From: Phyllobacterium chamaecytisi
GTDB lineage: Bacteria > Pseudomonadota > Alphaproteobacteria > Rhizobiales > Rhizobiaceae
Assembly (NCBI RefSeq): GCF_020164455.1
Contig: NZ_JAIQWW010000007.1
Span: forward strand, 124,001 to 188,000
Reading direction: 5' to 3'
DNA: 64,000 nt
Below the pieces are notes generated by a model. The model did not search any database. It was not told where the DNA came from and worked only from the letters and a program-made list of their open reading frames with translations. Both the position numbers and the translations under genes were made by a program. Numbering within the stretch: the stretch's first letter is position 1; each line of letters begins with the position of its first letter. Positions 1 through 7,616 of the stretch are shown here, piece after piece.

Positions 1-942
1 GAGACGTGCCCCGAACTTCTGTGCTTGAACCTGAGCACGACCGGCCAATGCCTGACCTGATATTCCCGTGGGAAATCCCAGATAGTTTTCGATCTTTGAA
101 CTCGTACCGGCTTGCCCGCCTGGCGCAACCCCTTCGATAACGATCGTCTTTAGTCCTTCGGATGCCGCATAAACCGCGGATGCGAGACCTGCAGGGCCGG
201 CGCCAACAACGAGCACATCATAGACATCGTTCGGGTCGATGCGTTCTGTCAGCCCTAAAACGTCAGCGAGTTGGCCTGTGGTCGGATTTTGCAGGACCGC
301 TTTTCCTGGAGGAACAATGACAGGTAGCGACAGCGAGCAAATCTTGAGCGCCGTGACCATTTCCTTTGCATGCGGGTCAACATCGGAGTCGACCAGCCTG
401 TGCGGATAGCTGTTGCGTGTGAGAAACCGTTGCAACCTCAATGTGTCGGCGGCATGGCTCGGCCCTATCAGGACAACGCCAGCCTGACCGTGTTTGATAA
501 ATCCAACGCGGCGAAGGATCAGCGCCCGCGTGATGATTTCACCGATATCCGGCTCAGCCGACATCATCCGCAGGAACGAACTGCGCTCAACGCGCACAAG
601 GTGCGCATCCTCGCCCGCTCGAGCCGAGACAAGATTCTCGCGATTGTTGAACAGATCGAGTTCCCCAGTGAACTCCCGTTCGCCTTGAACGGTGAGGACC
701 CTTGGTACACCGTCATCGCCGAGATCGAGTATTTCGATCGAGCCGGACTTTATCAAAAAGAAATCGGTCTGACGTTCGCCGCGGCTGTACAAAATAGTAC
801 CTTTGGCTACGTTGAAGTCGAACCCAAATGACGAAACACGGTCCACCATCTCTTCGTCGAGACGCGGGAAGGTCTGGGCTCTGCGCGCGTAGGGATCACT
901 CGCGTCGGATGAAATGTCTCCGCTGAATTCTGTCTGACTCAT
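1..942 (-). CDS. Cyclic nucleotide-binding domain / thioredoxin reductase-like fusion (3' end cut off)
   Basis: The gene starts at the ATG at 942 (MSQTEFSGD) and runs off the left edge after 314 codons. Residues about 25-140 read as a cyclic nucleotide-binding/CRP-like beta-roll sensor (for example GELDLFNNREN). A linker of about 100 residues follows, and then an FAD-binding Rossmann start with VLVVGAGPAGLAS near residue 245 and GGQAGTSSKIENYLGFP, typical of thioredoxin-reductase flavoproteins. The redox CxxC pair would lie beyond the window edge and cannot be checked. In the family this architecture is annotated as an FAD-dependent disulfide reductase with a regulatory N-terminal domain; ligand and redox partner are unknown. 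A gap of about 100 bases separates it from the upstream lactonase gene, so it may be an independent unit. Confidence 0.85.
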   Translation of the reverse strand, partial: MSQTEFSGDISSDASDPYARRAQTFPRLDEEMVDRVSSFGFDFNVAKGTILYSRGERQTDFFLIKSGSIEILDLGDDGVPRVLTVQGEREFTGELDLFNNRENLVSARAGEDAHLVRVERSSFLRMMSAEPDIGEIITRALILRRVGFIKHGQAGVVLIGPSHAADTLRLQRFLTRNSYPHRLVDSDVDPHAKEMVTALKICSLSLPVIVPPGKAVLQNPTTGQLADVLGLTERIDPNDVYDVLVVGAGPAGLASAVYAASEGLKTIVIEGVAPGGQAGTSSKIENYLGFPTGISGQALAGRAQVQAQKFGARL

Positions 943-1046
943 AACGGCACACTCGCGCTGGTTTGCTTGCCAAGATTTCTGCCTGTCATTATGGCCGTTT
1001 TCTTCTGCAGGGCAACGCGGCGCAATGTGGTTCGGTGTCCAGATTC

Positions 1047-1925
1047 TCAGCCTGCAAACCGCGGCTCGGGTATACCTTTGATACCAAGCCCGGTGATCGC
1101 GAAAAGACTGCCGCGCAAGACACCATCTCCCGGAAATCTTGGCAAGGGCGGCTTTGCCATGGATGTCACATAGATGATGTCCAGATCCGGACCGCCGAAC
1201 ATAATGCTGGTGACCTTTTTCACCGGCATGTCGATGACGCGGTCCACGGTGCCGTCGGGCCGATAGCGAACGACCTTGCCGTCATAGACCTGTGCGTTCC
1301 AAAGGAAGCCTTCCGCGTCGACCGTCGAGCCATCGGCGGCACCGCCTCTCGATGTGTCGATCTTGGTAAAGGTCCGGCGATTGGACACATTTCCTGTCGC
1401 CTGGTCATAGTCATAAACCCATATCTCGCCCGACCACGAATCCGCGAAATAGAACAGGCTTCCATCGGGGCTCCAGCATGGCCCGTTCGAAACGATGATA
1501 CCATCGTCGAGCTTGTGCACGCTGAGGTCGGGATCGACACGGTAGAGCGCGCCGTTCGGACCGCTCTCCATCGTGTCCATGGAGCCTGCAATAAACCTTC
1601 CCTGCTTATCGACCTTGCCGTCATTGATGCGGTTTGCCGACTTGTCCGGCTCCGGATCATGGATGAGTTCGACATCGCCTGTCTTGAAATCGAGCAGATG
1701 AAATCCGCGCGCCAGTGACACGATGGCGCCATTTCCATCCTTGCGCAGCGCCATCGAGCCGATTTTCATCGGGACATCCCAGGAGCGGATTTCCCGGCCA
1801 TCGGCCGTCGCGCGAAACACACGCCCATCAAAACTGTCGATCCAGTAAAGCCGCTGCTGTTCGACGTCCCACAGCGGGCCTTCACCCAGCGTGGTCTTTA
1901 CGTCCACCACCACATCGATTTTCAT
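1047..1925 (-). CDS. SMP-30/gluconolactonase family lactonase (copy 1)
   Basis: This 292-residue beta-propeller hydrolase belongs to the SMP-30/regucalcin/LRE family, which opens sugar lactones to aldonates. The divalent-metal ligands of the family are present: Glu15 in LGEGPLWD, Asn147 in SNGPCWSPDG and Asp198 in AADGST. The start at 1925 is chosen because a strong ribosome binding site (GGAGGAAAC) immediately precedes it; the longer open frame reaches into the neighbouring gene. It is the last gene of the catabolic operon and lies 10 bases after a paralogue of nearly equal length that is roughly half identical. The lactone substrate cannot be read from sequence; a sugar lactone made by the operon's dehydrogenase is the inference. 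Confidence 0.9.
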   Translation of the reverse strand: MKIDVVVDVKTTLGEGPLWDVEQQRLYWIDSFDGRVFRATADGREIRSWDVPMKIGSMALRKDGNGAIVSLARGFHLLDFKTGDVELIHDPEPDKSANRINDGKVDKQGRFIAGSMDTMESGPNGALYRVDPDLSVHKLDDGIIVSNGPCWSPDGSLFYFADSWSGEIWVYDYDQATGNVSNRRTFTKIDTSRGGAADGSTVDAEGFLWNAQVYDGKVVRYRPDGTVDRVIDMPVKKVTSIMFGGPDLDIIYVTSMAKPPLPRFPGDGVLRGSLFAITGLGIKGIPEPRFAG

Positions 1926-1935
1926 GTTTCCTCCA

Positions 1936-2808
1936 TCATCCCTTGAAACGCGGTTCCGGCAGACCGCGAACGCCAAGTCCATGCACTGCAAACATGCACC
2001 CGGCCTCGCGTTCGCGGTGGTATTGATTGTTGAACGGCCGAGCCATCGACGTAACGTACGCGATATCGAGATCCGGTCCGCCAAAGGTGATGCTCGTGGT
2101 TGATTGCACAGGCAGGCCGACAATACGGTCGATCACACCATTCGGATCAAACCGGATGAGCCGTCCGGAATACACTTCGGCGCTCCAGACAAATCCTTCC
2201 GCATCGACAGTCGCACCGTCGGGATAGCCGCGCAGATTATCAAAGCTTGTGAACACGCGCCGCGACCCGACCGTGCCCGACGCCGTGTCGTAGCTATAAG
2301 CGTAGATCGCTTTCTTGTGGCTGTCGGCGAAGTAGAGTGTCTTTCCGTCCGGACTGAAACAGGGCCCGTTCGAGCAAATGATCCCCGTATCGAGCGTATG
2401 CAGCGAAAGATCGGGATCGAGGCGAAAGAGCGTTCCCACCGGGTCGCGCTCCTCGAAATCCATTGAACCAGCAACAAAGCGTCCCTGGCGGTCAACCTTT
2501 CCATCGTTGAGGCGCGGCCGAAGCTCGCCCGGATGGGTTTCATGCAACAGCTCAACAGAACCCGTTTCAAAATCCAGCGTGTGAAATCCGTTCCGCAGCG
2601 AAACGATAGCGCCACCCTTTTCGCGCAGTGCCAGTGAGCCGACCGGTTCTGGCAGGTTCCAGCTTTTGCGATCTCGACCCTTTGCATCACAGGAATAGAC
2701 CGCAGGTGCGTAGGAATCGATCCAGTACAAACGCTGTTCCTCGACGTCCCACAGGGGACCCTCGCCCAGCTGATTGCGATCTTCGCTGAAAACTTCGATC
2801 CGCAGCAT
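1936..2808 (-). CDS. SMP-30/gluconolactonase family lactonase (copy 2)
   Basis: This 290-residue SMP-30 propeller starts MLRIEVFSED behind an AGGAGGATAG ribosome binding site. The metal ligands are conserved at Glu16 (LGEGPLWD), Asn147 (SNGPCFSPDG) and Asp197 (PDGATVDAEGF). It is a tandem paralogue of the downstream copy, and both end in the same PEPRF-x-G motif, which points to a local duplication. It lies 9 bases after the BKACE gene, so it is almost certainly co-transcribed with it. Two lactonases in one operon could serve two lactone ring forms or two related substrates; that is inference. Confidence 0.9.
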   Translation of the reverse strand: MLRIEVFSEDRNQLGEGPLWDVEEQRLYWIDSYAPAVYSCDAKGRDRKSWNLPEPVGSLALREKGGAIVSLRNGFHTLDFETGSVELLHETHPGELRPRLNDGKVDRQGRFVAGSMDFEERDPVGTLFRLDPDLSLHTLDTGIICSNGPCFSPDGKTLYFADSHKKAIYAYSYDTASGTVGSRRVFTSFDNLRGYPDGATVDAEGFVWSAEVYSGRLIRFDPNGVIDRIVGLPVQSTTSITFGGPDLDIAYVTSMARPFNNQYHREREAGCMFAVHGLGVRGLPEPRFKG

Positions 2809-2817
2809 CCTATCCTC

Positions 2818-3780
2818 CTAGAACGCGACCTTGTCGCCGCCCTTGAGTTGCAGGATCGCACGTGCATCGTCTGGAGTAGCCACTTCCATGCCGAGCCCTT
2901 CGATGATCTTGCGTGCGAGCAGAACCTGATCGGCATTGGACTTGGCCAGCTTGCCCTTGCCGGCCCAGAGACTGTCTTCGAGGCCAACCCGGATATTGCC
3001 GCCCAGCGCCGCCGCCTGAGCGGCAATGCGAAGCTGGCTAGATCCAGCTCCGAGCACCGACCAGCGATAATTCTCACCGAACAGGCGGTCGGCAGTGCGT
3101 TTCATATGCGCGACGTCTTCGGGATGCGTGCCGATTGCGCCCAGAAGTCCAAAAACTGACTGCACGAAGAATGGCGGCTTTACCAATCCACGATCGGCGA
3201 AATGCGCGAGATTATAGAGGTGCGCGATGTCATAACACTCGAACTCGAATCGCGTGCCGTTATCGTAACAAGTCGCAAGAATGTACTCGATGTCCTTGAA
3301 ACTGTTGCGGAATACCAGATCGCGCGTGGCCTCCAGATGCGGTTTCTCCCAATCGAACTTGAACTCCTTGTATTTGTCGACGAGGTGATAGAGCCCGAAA
3401 TTGATCGAACCCATATTGAGCGACGCCACCTCCGGCTTGAAGGTTGCCGCCGGTTTCACCCGCTCTTCAACCTTCATGTAAGGGCTGCCGCCGGTGGTGA
3501 TATTGATGGCGGCATTGGTGTTCTGCTTGATGCGCGGCAGGAATTTGGCGAATGCCTCCGGGGTTTGGTCCGGTTTGCCGGTTTCCGGATCGCGCGCATG
3601 GAGATGCAGAATCGCGGCACCCGCCTCTGCTGCCGCAAGCGCTTCCTTGGCTATTTCATCGGGCGTGATCGGTAGATAAGGCGACATTGTCGGCGTGTGG
3701 ATCGCACCGGTTATGGCGCATGTTATGATGACCTTGCCTTTTGTGCTCGAACCGCTTGTCAGTCGTGTCGTCTCGCTCAT
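2818..3780 (-). CDS. BKACE-family beta-keto acid cleavage enzyme (DUF849)
   Basis: This 320-residue protein belongs to the 3-keto-5-aminohexanoate cleavage (Kce/BKACE) family. These zinc enzymes condense a beta-keto acid with acetyl-CoA and release acetoacetate (or a substituted acetoacetate) plus a shortened acyl-CoA. The diagnostic metal-binding HLHARD motif is at residues 59-64 (His59 and His61), after a VIITCAITGA first strand. Its ATG overlaps the stop of the upstream dehydrogenase gene (ATGA), which implies translational coupling. The coupled dehydrogenase could supply the 3-keto acid. Specificity varies widely in this family (aminohexanoate, dehydrocarnitine, ketodeoxyribonate), so the substrate is inferred only from the sugar-type neighbours. 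Confidence 0.9.
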   Translation of the reverse strand: MSETTRLTSGSSTKGKVIITCAITGAIHTPTMSPYLPITPDEIAKEALAAAEAGAAILHLHARDPETGKPDQTPEAFAKFLPRIKQNTNAAINITTGGSPYMKVEERVKPAATFKPEVASLNMGSINFGLYHLVDKYKEFKFDWEKPHLEATRDLVFRNSFKDIEYILATCYDNGTRFEFECYDIAHLYNLAHFADRGLVKPPFFVQSVFGLLGAIGTHPEDVAHMKRTADRLFGENYRWSVLGAGSSQLRIAAQAAALGGNIRVGLEDSLWAGKGKLAKSNADQVLLARKIIEGLGMEVATPDDARAILQLKGGDKVAF

Positions 3781-4724
3781 TGTCCGAACTCCTGCGTTGA
3801 TTTCTTTTTGTGCGCCGCAAGTGCCATGAGGCGGCGGTCGCGCCAGACCTGGCGATCGACCAGCTTTTCCTGGGGCAGCTTTTCGCGTCGGCCGGCCTCA
3901 ACGGTTTCGAGCACATCGCCCGCCCAGTCGACGCGGCGCTGCATCTGCGGAAACAGCCGCTCATAGATTATCTGATAGCGCTCGACGTAGTCGCGCACGC
4001 CCCCCGGTGCGTTGAGATCGATGGTCTCGAATGGCCCCATGAACGACCAGCGGAGGGCAAGTCCGTCACGAATACCGATATCGACATCCTCGACCGTCGC
4101 ATATCCATCGGCAACCAGCCGAAAGGCTTCCTCAAGAAGCGCGCCCTGCATGCGGTTCATGATGAACCCGTCGAGCTCGCGTTTCATGACCAGCGGCGCA
4201 TGGCCCGCCGCAATCAAGAAGGCGCGGGTCCGTTCCACGACCTCATTTGAGGTCCAGGGCGCCGGCACAACTTCGGCAGCAGGAATAAGATATGGCGGGT
4301 TGATCGGGTGAACGACAAGACAACGCTGGCGGTTTTTCAGGTGCTCGGTGAATTTCGAAGGAAGCAAGGCCGACGTCGAACTCGCGATCACGGCCGACGC
4401 ATCGGCATTCTCATCGAGGAGCGAAAACACCTTGATCTTTGTTTCGAGATTTTCCGGGGTATTTTCCTGAATGTGGATTGCACCTTCCAGCGCCTTTGCG
4501 AGGTCTGTTTCGGCTACGATGCGCGACAGCACGGCTTCCGGCGAATGCCCGTTGAGCAAGTCGTTCCGCTCAAGATCGGCGAGCACATCTGCAATATAGT
4601 CGCGAGCCTTGGCCACGGCGTCCGGCGCTTGATCCCACAGGCTCACCTGATAGCCGGCACGGGCAAAACTGATGGCCCAAGCTCTGCCGATGAACCCGCT
4701 GCCGATGATCGCTGTCTTTTGCAT
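3777..4724 (-). CDS. 3-hydroxyacyl-CoA dehydrogenase-fold NAD-dependent dehydrogenase (L-gulonate 3-dehydrogenase/carnitine dehydrogenase-like)
   Basis: This 315-residue protein has an N-terminal NAD-binding Rossmann motif (IIGSGFIGRAWA, residues about 7-18). Motifs typical of the lambda-crystallin/L-gulonate 3-dehydrogenase and L-carnitine dehydrogenase branch follow: ASSTSAL, VVHPINPPYLIP, and GFIMNRMQGALLEEAFRL at the domain junction. Members oxidise a 3-hydroxy acid to a 3-keto acid with NAD. The ATG at 4724 follows a GAGG ribosome binding site; longer forms would overlap the SDR gene. Its stop overlaps the BKACE start, which supports sequential steps. Carnitine dehydrogenase is the main alternative, but the sugar-type transporter and lactonases argue against it. 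Confidence 0.85.
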   Translation of the reverse strand: MQKTAIIGSGFIGRAWAISFARAGYQVSLWDQAPDAVAKARDYIADVLADLERNDLLNGHSPEAVLSRIVAETDLAKALEGAIHIQENTPENLETKIKVFSLLDENADASAVIASSTSALLPSKFTEHLKNRQRCLVVHPINPPYLIPAAEVVPAPWTSNEVVERTRAFLIAAGHAPLVMKRELDGFIMNRMQGALLEEAFRLVADGYATVEDVDIGIRDGLALRWSFMGPFETIDLNAPGGVRDYVERYQIIYERLFPQMQRRVDWAGDVLETVEAGRREKLPQEKLVDRQVWRDRRLMALAAHKKKSTQEFGQ

Positions 4725-4731
4725 TGCTACC

Positions 4732-5541
4732 TCACAGAGTTTCGACATTGCCATCAACGCCGAGCGACTGGCCCGAAACGTTTATGCCCGCATTTGAAAG
4801 TAGAAAGGCGACCATCGTTGCGACATCGTAGGGACTGACCATCCGCCGCAGCGAAACATTCTCAAGATAGCGTTCGGTCATTTCCTCATGCGAGATACCA
4901 AGTTGCTTCGCACGGTTGCTGATGACGTTTTCAATGCGCGGTCCCTCGACAATGCCAGGCAGGATCGCGTTGACACGAATAGCATGCGGCCCGAGCTCCT
5001 TGGCGAGACTTTGAGTAAAGCCGATCACGCCGAATTTGGCCGCCGAATATGGCGTGCGAAACGCATAACCGTGCTTGCCTGCCGCCGATGACATATTGAC
5101 GATCGATCCGCCTCCGGATGCCTTGAGCATCGGTACGGCGCGCCGCGCACAAAGGAACTGTCCGGTCAGGCAGATGTCGATGCACCGGCGCCAGTCCTCC
5201 GTGCTGATCTCATCGACACCGCCAGTCGGACCGGCAATGCCCGCATTGTTGATGAGCGCGTCGAGACCACCCAGTGACGAGGACACCTCCTCGAACATCC
5301 GGTCGACATCTTCTTCGCGGGAGACGTCAGCGAGCGTTGCGTGTGCAGGGGCGATGCTTTTCTGCGCCTCGTTCAACAGCGATTCGGATATGTCGCAGAT
5401 CGCGACGCGGGCACCGAGCCCTGAAAGGGTTGCGGCAATTGCGTAGCCAATACCGGAGCCCCCCGCCGTGACCAGCACCCGTTGATCGCGCAAACCACCC
5501 AAGAATTCTTCCGCAGATGCCGGTGCAATTTTATTCATCAT
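4732..5541 (-). CDS. SDR-family NAD(P)-dependent dehydrogenase
   Basis: This classical short-chain dehydrogenase has 269 residues. The cofactor motif appears as TAGGSGIG (Ala in place of the usual first Gly), followed by the NNAG motif, and Ser, Tyr and Lys of the active site are in NMSSAAG and YSAAK. An AGGAGGACAA ribosome binding site precedes two adjacent ATG codons (5541 and 5538), so the start may be either. It lies between the transporter and the dehydrogenase/BKACE genes. The likely job is to oxidise the imported sugar to a lactone, or an aldonate to a ketoaldonate; the sequence does not decide between them. Confidence 0.88.
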   Translation of the reverse strand: MMNKIAPASAEEFLGGLRDQRVLVTAGGSGIGYAIAATLSGLGARVAICDISESLLNEAQKSIAPAHATLADVSREEDVDRMFEEVSSSLGGLDALINNAGIAGPTGGVDEISTEDWRRCIDICLTGQFLCARRAVPMLKASGGGSIVNMSSAAGKHGYAFRTPYSAAKFGVIGFTQSLAKELGPHAIRVNAILPGIVEGPRIENVISNRAKQLGISHEEMTERYLENVSLRRMVSPYDVATMVAFLLSNAGINVSGQSLGVDGNVETL

Positions 5542-5549
5542 TTGTCCTC

Positions 5550-7616
5550 CTAAGACCGCTTCTCACGAAGCGCCATAACTGCACCAAGCACGACAAGGCC
5601 AAACAGGATCGCCCGCGTTGCATAGGGCAGCGTCGTTCCCGCCAGGAACATTTGCAGTGCGGTGAGCAGCAACACCCCACCCAGCATGCCGAGATAGTGA
5701 CCACGTCCGCCGGTAATCAGGGCGCCACCAACCACCACCACCGCGATCGATGGCAGCAGATAATCGTCGCCCATGCCAAGACTTGCTTGCCCCGAGAAGC
5801 CTGTGAGCAATACCCCGACAAGCCCGGCGCAAAGGCCGGAGAGCACATAGACAAGAATGAGCGTGCGTCCGACCGCGATGCCCGAGAGCTGCGCCGCCCG
5901 TAATCCATTGCCGATACCGTAGACCCTGCGTCCGAAAGCTGTTCGGCCGAGCAAGAATACGGCGGCAACGACAAAAAGCACCATGAACGGCACGACCGGC
6001 GTGACAGTCCAGATTTTTCCCGTCATGAACCAGCGGAGCATCGGCGACGAAAATCCCGCTGGCGTTCCTTGCGAATAGACCAGTGCGAAGCCCTGCAGGA
6101 TGCCGTTCATGGCCAGCGTCATGACGATCGGCGATATGCCGAGTACGACGATTCCAACGCCGTTGATAAATCCGATAAGGCACGCGATGAGAAGAACGGC
6201 AGGTAAAGCGTAGACGAGAGCCGCGTCGGAACCATTGACGATACCTGCGAGCAGGATGCCTGCAATGCCTATAGTCCAGGGAACCGAGAGGTCGAGGCCT
6301 CCGGTCAGGATCACCGTACCCTGCCCCAAAGCCAGTATGGCGAGGAAGGTGGACAGGACCGCCAGCGAGTTCCAGTAAGTCGGGTTCAGAATTGCCCGGC
6401 CAAGCCAGAGTTGAGTCACTATGACAACGGCGAGCAGACACAAATATGCCGGTAGTGCATAGCGGATCGTCTCGCTGTTGCGCGAAACGAATGACGACGC
6501 TACCGGTTTGCCTTCGGCGGACGATGGCATTTTCATCCGCCGGTCAGTGCGATCGAGTTGCGAGGGCAGCAGGCCCTGACGCCAGGCACTGAACTGCGCT
6601 TGCGCACTGCGCAATTGCTTGGCGAGCGTCGAACTGTACGAGATCGATCCAGCGAGGACTGCAAGTATCAGGATGGTTCCTTCAGCAATGGTCGAATAGT
6701 AGGCCGACACATTGAGAACGAGGAGAATATTTACGACCATCATGAGGATATAGGCGCCGAAGACGGTGCCAAGCGGTCCGCCACGTCCGCCACCGAGACG
6801 CGTACCGCCAACGACCACAGCCGCGAACATCGACAGGAGCAGCGGATTGCCAACCAGTGGATCGGCGCTGCCCGTCTGTGCGCTGATGAAGACGCCAGCC
6901 AGGCCATAGCAGCCGCCGGCGATAACATAGACCAGGAATTTGGTGAGCTTGACCCTGACGCCGATGGCGGCAGCCGCATCAGGATCGCTGCCGACCGCAT
7001 AGATCGCAGTACCGAACCGCGTATTCTTCAGCCAGAGCCAGGCGAGTAGAACAACACCGATCACCACCAGCGGCATGGGCAGCCAGCCGGGTATTGCATC
7101 ACCAAGATAGAAGGTCCCAAGGTCAGGCGCGACGAAGCCACCGGGCTTGTCCATTACCAGCAGCGTCAGACCCTGGACAATGAACATGGTCGACAGCGTG
7201 ACCACGATGGGCTGCAACCGGAAGAATGCGATGAAAATGCCGTTGAAAGCGCCGGTCAGCATGCCAACGCCGATTCCGACACAGGTCCAATACACCACGC
7301 TTGTCTGTGCCGCCGCCGGGTCCATGCCTTGCGCCAACACCACATTGACCAGCGAAATCACCGCCCCGGCCGACAGATCGAAACCGCCGGAAAGAACGAC
7401 GATTGTTTGTCCGATTGCAGCAATCGCCGACGTTGCTCCGCCGCTCGAAAGGAACGAAATGTCGAAATAGCTGAGCGGCCCGGTGCTGACAAAATCCACC
7501 AGAGCAAGCAGGCCAAGAAACACGGCGATGGCAATGAGTACGCTGCGCCGCTCAGGCGACATGCTGAACAGGGAAGTCCAGTTACGGCTCGTGGCAGTCG
7601 AGGTCGTCATCGTCAT
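5550..7616 (-). CDS. Fused double-domain sugar ABC transporter permease (RbsC-like, two copies in one chain)
   Basis: At 688 residues this is about twice the length of a RbsC-type permease, and it holds two such domains in tandem. The first (about residues 25-330) contains GGFDLSAGAVISL and VVVGGTRLGGGRGG; the second (about 375-688) contains GGLDLSVPWTIG and VVVGGALITGGRGH. A hydrophilic linker of about 45 residues joins them. Both halves keep the conserved GG-x-DLS signature, so both look intact. A fused heterodimer would form the membrane channel of the CUT2 importer with the adjacent ATPase and binding protein. The start overlaps the ATPase stop by 4 bases. Confidence 0.92.
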   Translation of the reverse strand: MTMTTSTATSRNWTSLFSMSPERRSVLIAIAVFLGLLALVDFVSTGPLSYFDISFLSSGGATSAIAAIGQTIVVLSGGFDLSAGAVISLVNVVLAQGMDPAAAQTSVVYWTCVGIGVGMLTGAFNGIFIAFFRLQPIVVTLSTMFIVQGLTLLVMDKPGGFVAPDLGTFYLGDAIPGWLPMPLVVIGVVLLAWLWLKNTRFGTAIYAVGSDPDAAAAIGVRVKLTKFLVYVIAGGCYGLAGVFISAQTGSADPLVGNPLLLSMFAAVVVGGTRLGGGRGGPLGTVFGAYILMMVVNILLVLNVSAYYSTIAEGTILILAVLAGSISYSSTLAKQLRSAQAQFSAWRQGLLPSQLDRTDRRMKMPSSAEGKPVASSFVSRNSETIRYALPAYLCLLAVVIVTQLWLGRAILNPTYWNSLAVLSTFLAILALGQGTVILTGGLDLSVPWTIGIAGILLAGIVNGSDAALVYALPAVLLIACLIGFINGVGIVVLGISPIVMTLAMNGILQGFALVYSQGTPAGFSSPMLRWFMTGKIWTVTPVVPFMVLFVVAAVFLLGRTAFGRRVYGIGNGLRAAQLSGIAVGRTLILVYVLSGLCAGLVGVLLTGFSGQASLGMGDDYLLPSIAVVVVGGALITGGRGHYLGMLGGVLLLTALQMFLAGTTLPYATRAILFGLVVLGAVMALREKRS

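Noticed and set aside
963-1718. A 251-codon plus-strand reading frame opposite the lactonase gene
   Set aside because: It is antisense to a conserved SMP-30 propeller, has no ribosome binding site and no family features.
2818-4724. Carnitine degradation (carnitine dehydrogenase plus dehydrocarnitine-cleaving BKACE)
   Set aside because: The two enzymes alone would fit, but the operon has a ribose-type importer and two lactonases and lacks a betainyl-CoA thioesterase or betaine-type transporter. Kept only as an alternative.
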